This document shows positions 45,389-48,657 of a stretch of 48,657 bases of DNA, one piece after another; position 1 is the stretch's first letter, and each line of letters starts with the position of its first letter. The DNA is taken from contig SXSC01000110.1 in assembly GCA_005792355.1 (NCBI GenBank), positions 1-48,657 of the forward strand. Direction: 5' to 3'. The translations under genes and the position numbers were made by a program. This DNA comes from Opitutaceae bacterium (GTDB taxonomy: Bacteria > Verrucomicrobiota > Verrucomicrobiia > Opitutales > Opitutaceae). The notes beneath the pieces are model-generated. The model saw only the letters and a program-made list of their open reading frames with translations. It did not search any database and was not told the DNA's origin.

Positions 45389-47374
45389 TTACCTTTCGGC
45401 CACAGTGTTGTCGGCGCCGGCGAGCATGGCTTTCATGGCGCGGAAAAACACCTCGGTGTTGTCCATCGTGCCCGTGAAGAGCGCGGCTCCCCGGCCGTAG
45501 GCGGAGAGCGGAATGTCGGAGGCGGTGTGGACCGCGGTGGCGCCGGGCACCTGACCAGCGATAAAATAATTTCCGGCGGTCCGCCGCACCGCCGCGCTGG
45601 CGGGATAGGTGCTGAGCGGGGCGGTGTTGGCAAAGGGATGGCTGGTGTCGCGCAAGGGGCGCGGATTGCTCTGCCAGTCTTCATAGCGGTCGGCGTTGGC
45701 GGCGTAGCCGACGAGCATTTTTCGATTGGGATTCGTCGTGCCGGGATAACCGTCGGGCATGATGGTGTAGACGGGGAAACCGGCGTTCTCATAGGTGCCG
45801 ACGACGGGGTCGCGCAGCTGGGCGACCCCGCCGCCGGAATTGGCGCGCGTGTTGAGGCTCGCCTGCGTGACCCGGGAGGCGCCGATGACATTGGCGCCGC
45901 CGGTCTCGTGGTCGGCCGTGACGATGACCAAAGTGTCGGGGTTCGCGGCGGCGAAAGCCTTGGCGCGGGCGACGGCGCGATCGAACTCGATGACCTCGAG
46001 AATCCAACGCTCGGTGTCCATGGCGTGCGCCTGCTTGTCGATCAAGGCGCCTTCGACCATGAGCACGAAACCGGCGGGATTCCGCGCGAGGACGGGGAGC
46101 GCGGCGTCGATCATTTCATCGAGCATCGGCTGGTCGGGGAACCCGTAATCGTTGACAATTGCGGGACTCCCGCGGCGGCCGTCGATTTTGTCGGACGCCA
46201 CGTTCAGATGGGAAAAAGCGTAGAGGCCGAGCAGTTTGTTCGTGGTGGCGGGGAGGGCTTTGAGCTGCGTGGCGTTGGCGGTGTAGGTGAAACCGGCGCG
46301 TTGAAAATCGGTGAGCAGGTCGCGGTCGGGATCGCGTGCGCCGGCGGGGACGCCCCAGCCCGTGGCGAGTTCCGCCGGCAGGGTGTAGTCGAGGGCGTTG
46401 GTGCGGGCGGAGCCGGGAACGCTGGCCGGGAGAAACCAGCGGCGGCCGCCGCCGAGCAGGACGGTGAGGTTTGATTTCACGACGGCCTCGTCGAGATATT
46501 GATCGCAGATGCCGGCGCCCGCGCTGCGGTCTTGCGTGTGGACGGCCCACGCGGCGGGCGTCGCGTCGGAGACATCGGAGGTGGTGACGAGGCCGAGGGA
46601 CTTGCCGCTCGTGCGCGCGAAATATTCGCTCATGTATTCCATCCGGGGATTGTCGAACGTGTCGATCGTGTCGTCGGGGAAAACGCCCTCCTCGTTGTTG
46701 TCGTTCTTGTTGCCGGTCGAATAACACGAGGCGCCGGGAGACGAGTCGGTGACGATGGCGCTGAGCGAGCAGGTCTGGATGAGGCCGGTGACGGGAAACG
46801 TGTCCATCGCGAGCGGCGCGAGGGCCTTGCCCTGGCTGATGCCGTGGAGGACGATGCGCGCGGCGGTGCGTTGGGCGATGCCCAGACCGTCGCCGATCAA
46901 GATGATGAGGTTTTTCGCCTTGGGCAGGGCGGTGACCGTCATTGGGACGACCTCGAAATTACCCGTGGCAATGACGGACTGGCCGTCGGGAAGTTGGGTG
47001 GCGCTGACGATCAGGCGGTGCACGCCGGGGGTGAGGTTGGCATAGGCGCGCAGCGTGGCGACGACGGTGTTGGCGGGAAGCCCGGCGACCGTTCCACGGA
47101 CCAGCGTGATTGGGCCGGAGACGTCGGCATCGTCGACATAGAATTTCACGCCGACGATGGTCTGCCCGGCGTCGGGCGAGATGGTCGCCTGCAAATCGAA
47201 ACGCTGGCCGGGAAGGAAGCGCGAGATGATGGGCGGGAGCGGGTCGGAAAACGAAAACAGCCCGCTGGGCGGGGTGAGCCGCGTGACTCTCGGCGCGCCG
47301 ACGAGCGGGCCGGTGACGGCGGCGAGGAAGGCCGCCGAGAGCAACAGATGGCGGGAGCGGGCGTGAATTTGCAT
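45389..47374 (-). CDS. Alkaline phosphatase (PhoA superfamily), secreted
   Basis: 661 residues. Signal peptide (RHLLLSAAFLAAVTGPLVGA), an Ig-like N-terminal domain about 30-145 (LQATISPDAGQTIVGVKFYV), then the phosphatase: LIILIGDGLG (157-165), catalytic TDSSPGA with Ser211, EGALIDKQAH (441-450) and TADHETGG (486-493), which supply the metal ligands. The catalytic Ser sits in D-S-S as in classical enzymes. It would release phosphate from organic esters in the periplasm or outside. Seven bases separate it from the upstream secreted-protein gene, so the two are an operon. No phosphate-box sequence was recognised upstream. Confidence 0.93.
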   Translation of the reverse strand: MQIHARSRHLLLSAAFLAAVTGPLVGAPRVTRLTPPSGLFSFSDPLPPIISRFLPGQRFDLQATISPDAGQTIVGVKFYVDDADVSGPITLVRGTVAGLPANTVVATLRAYANLTPGVHRLIVSATQLPDGQSVIATGNFEVVPMTVTALPKAKNLIILIGDGLGIAQRTAARIVLHGISQGKALAPLAMDTFPVTGLIQTCSLSAIVTDSSPGASCYSTGNKNDNNEEGVFPDDTIDTFDNPRMEYMSEYFARTSGKSLGLVTTSDVSDATPAAWAVHTQDRSAGAGICDQYLDEAVVKSNLTVLLGGGRRWFLPASVPGSARTNALDYTLPAELATGWGVPAGARDPDRDLLTDFQRAGFTYTANATQLKALPATTNKLLGLYAFSHLNVASDKIDGRRGSPAIVNDYGFPDQPMLDEMIDAALPVLARNPAGFVLMVEGALIDKQAHAMDTERWILEVIEFDRAVARAKAFAAANPDTLVIVTADHETGGANVIGASRVTQASLNTRANSGGGVAQLRDPVVGTYENAGFPVYTIMPDGYPGTTNPNRKMLVGYAANADRYEDWQSNPRPLRDTSHPFANTAPLSTYPASAAVRRTAGNYFIAGQVPGATAVHTASDIPLSAYGRGAALFTGTMDNTEVFFRAMKAMLAGADNTVAER

Positions 47375-47381
47375 GGAGAAA

Positions 47382-47993
47382 CTAAGGGGCGGACACTTCG
47401 GCCGACGGCACAATCGATGCCGCGGAGGCGGCGTCGAGCACGAGGCGGACAGTGGAGACGCGCCCATCGGCGGCGGGGCGCGGGCCAATTTCGATCCGAC
47501 CAAAGAGGACGATCCGGCCCGGCCGGTACGGCACGGGGCGCGAGGCGGAGGACGGCACGACGACGTGGACGGCGGTGGCTGGCACGGGGTCGGTGGCGCA
47601 GCCGCCCTTGGTTTCGACGTTGAGCGGCCAGCCCGCGAGGAGAAAGAGGCCGGGGGCGTGTTCCTGTTCGCGCACCATGTAGCCGACGAGGCGAACCGGG
47701 CGGCCGTCGAGCGCGCGCAGTTTCGGGGAATAGTCGAGGCCGCGATCGCCGATCGGGCCGAAAAAATCCGCAAACGCCAGAGCCGCCACTCCGGCAGGGG
47801 GCGCCGGAAGCCCGGAGCCGTCGGGCTGGTTCAAGGTGGCAAGTGCGGCGTGGGCTTGAGCAGCGTGGCGCTGCCAAGCCGCGGCCGCGGCCGAGGGCCC
47901 GGAGTTACGTGGTCGCTCCGTTCGCTCGGTTGGCGGCGCCGCAATCGCCACGATCGCCAGGGCGGCGAACGGGGCGGAGGAGAGCAATCGCAT
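47382..47993 (-). CDS. Small secreted protein of unknown function, operon with alkaline phosphatase
   Basis: 203 residues beginning MRLLSSAPFAALAIVAIAAP, a signal peptide. Two features stand out in the mature part: GRPVRLVGYMVREQEHAPGL with FLLAGWPLNVETKGGCA, and a second strand-rich block, PGRIVLFGRIEIGPRPAADG. The pattern suggests two small beta domains and resembles secreted proteins with DUF3299-like folds, but this is only a resemblance. First gene of the phosphatase pair, so a shared extracellular role is likely. The longer frame starts upstream of the signal without support. Confidence 0.7.
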   Translation of the reverse strand: MRLLSSAPFAALAIVAIAAPPTERTERPRNSGPSAAAAAWQRHAAQAHAALATLNQPDGSGLPAPPAGVAALAFADFFGPIGDRGLDYSPKLRALDGRPVRLVGYMVREQEHAPGLFLLAGWPLNVETKGGCATDPVPATAVHVVVPSSASRPVPYRPGRIVLFGRIEIGPRPAADGRVSTVRLVLDAASAASIVPSAEVSAP

Positions 47994-48260
47994 GGGCGGA
48001 GTCACCGGGTGGCGGTTGGTGCTGGCAACGGAGGAAAACAGATTAGGGAAGTCGTCCGTCGGAAACTCAACGCCGAAACGGGTGCAGCTCCGCGTTGGTG
48101 CCGCGCACGGCGGGTTTCCTGGCGGCGAACGGAAAATGCAGTCAGAACATGGCACGAAAGATCTGTTTGGACACCGCCGTCGTCAGCCGGCACAATCCGT
48201 TCGCTTGTCCGGACGGCGGCCGGCAATTTCCGCGGGTTTCCCTCCGGCTGCTGCCGATAA

Positions 48261-48478
48261 ATGCCCGCGTCCGCCCACCAAGCCGTCTTCCTGAGCTACG
48301 CGTCGCAAGACGCGGAGGCGGCGCTGCGGATTTGCGCGGCGCGGCGGGCGGCGAGGTGTGGTTCGATCAGGACGCGCTCGTGGGTGGGGATGCCTGGGAT
48401 CAAAAAATTCGCGGGCAGATTGGCAGGTGCGCATTGTTCATGCCGGTCATTTCGGCGGCCACGCAGGAGCGGCTGGAG
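48261..48478 (+). pseudogene. TIR-domain gene, frameshifted and truncated
   Basis: Begins MPASAHQAVFLSYASQDAEA, the opening of TIR-domain proteins abundant in this lineage. After ALRIC the frame changes (a few bases are missing from a GC-rich stretch near 48337-48345) and continues GGEVWFDQDALVGGDAWDQK, then CALFMPVISAATQERLEGYF. The domain is cut there, exactly where the 179-bp inverted element begins at 48479, so the kinase- or TPR-like remainder is absent. It is a second TIR relic like the one at 20611-20795. Confidence 0.7.
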
Positions 48479-48657
48479 GGATATTTCCCAACGCGTCGAC
48501 CGCAACCGAAGGAATCAAACCGCTGGTCACAGAGGTCACTGAAGCCCGGCAGGAGGTCCCAGAGAATACCACCGGAAAAGAACGCCCGCTCCTCCGCTCT
48601 GTGGCCTCTCTTTTCCCTCCGTGATCTCGGTGGCAAAAAATCGTCTCAACCAGGATC
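48479..48657. repeat. 179-bp repeat, inverted copy 2 (reaches window end)
   Basis: Reverse complement of 45173-45351 with about ten differences; the pair lies in opposite orientation around the phosphatase operon and the TIR relic. The true right end may be beyond the window. Left boundary coincides with the break in the TIR gene. Confidence 0.85.

Noticed and set aside
45270..45500. Short ORF in repeat DNA
   Set aside because: Reads SVTSVTSG-type text from the repeat, not a protein family.

Overview
The window is high-GC, gene-dense DNA from a bacterium most like an Opitutaceae-type verrucomicrobiote. Three large TonB-dependent receptors, a sulfatase fused to an esterase, a protein-kinase/beta-propeller protein, an Ig-repeat surface protein with a C-terminal repeat familiar from that group, remnants of TIR-domain genes, and many hairpin-forming intergenic repeats support this. 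The lineage is an inference from gene content. No rRNA, tRNA, CRISPR array or intact transposase was seen.

Layout. 1-8265 (+) is a MoxR/DUF58/BatA-type operon (DUF4159 tail, MoxR ATPase, DUF58, BatA-like protein, two large membrane-anchored proteins); the last three genes overlap translationally, but repeat blocks sit between the earlier ones. 8266-9450 holds a PaaX-like repressor gene flanked on both sides by copies of the same palindrome. 10043-13997 has a secreted sulfatase-esterase fusion (+) convergent with a secreted BNR-type beta-propeller protein (-), a likely polysaccharide-degradation pair. 14705-19019 (-) is a compact block: a soluble FtsK-like translocase, a leucine-rich-variant/HEAT-like repeat protein and two small paralogous coiled-coil proteins. 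I consider this the best candidate for an undescribed system. 19546-24385 (-) carries a Ser-rich lipoprotein, a decayed TolB-like/TIR pseudogene and an S9 peptidase. 24386-36071 has three TonB-dependent receptors (-) and a CehA/McbA-type metallohydrolase (+) divergent from the first. 36985-43556 (+) encodes a membrane Ser/Thr kinase with WD40-like repeats followed by an Ig-repeat protein. 43628-44935 is an APC permease. 45389-47993 (-) is a secreted protein plus alkaline phosphatase, followed by a broken TIR gene at the right edge.

The intergenic DNA is unusual. At least six hairpin repeat families recur, including a 179-bp inverted pair around the phosphatase genes. A 259-bp direct repeat has copied the 5' end of one receptor gene upstream of the next one. 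Several near-perfect palindromes next to regulator or receptor genes look like operators.

Many long open frames on the opposite strand of real genes were discarded as high-GC shadows. Start codons of several secreted proteins were moved downstream of the longest frame, to the methionine that begins a signal peptide.
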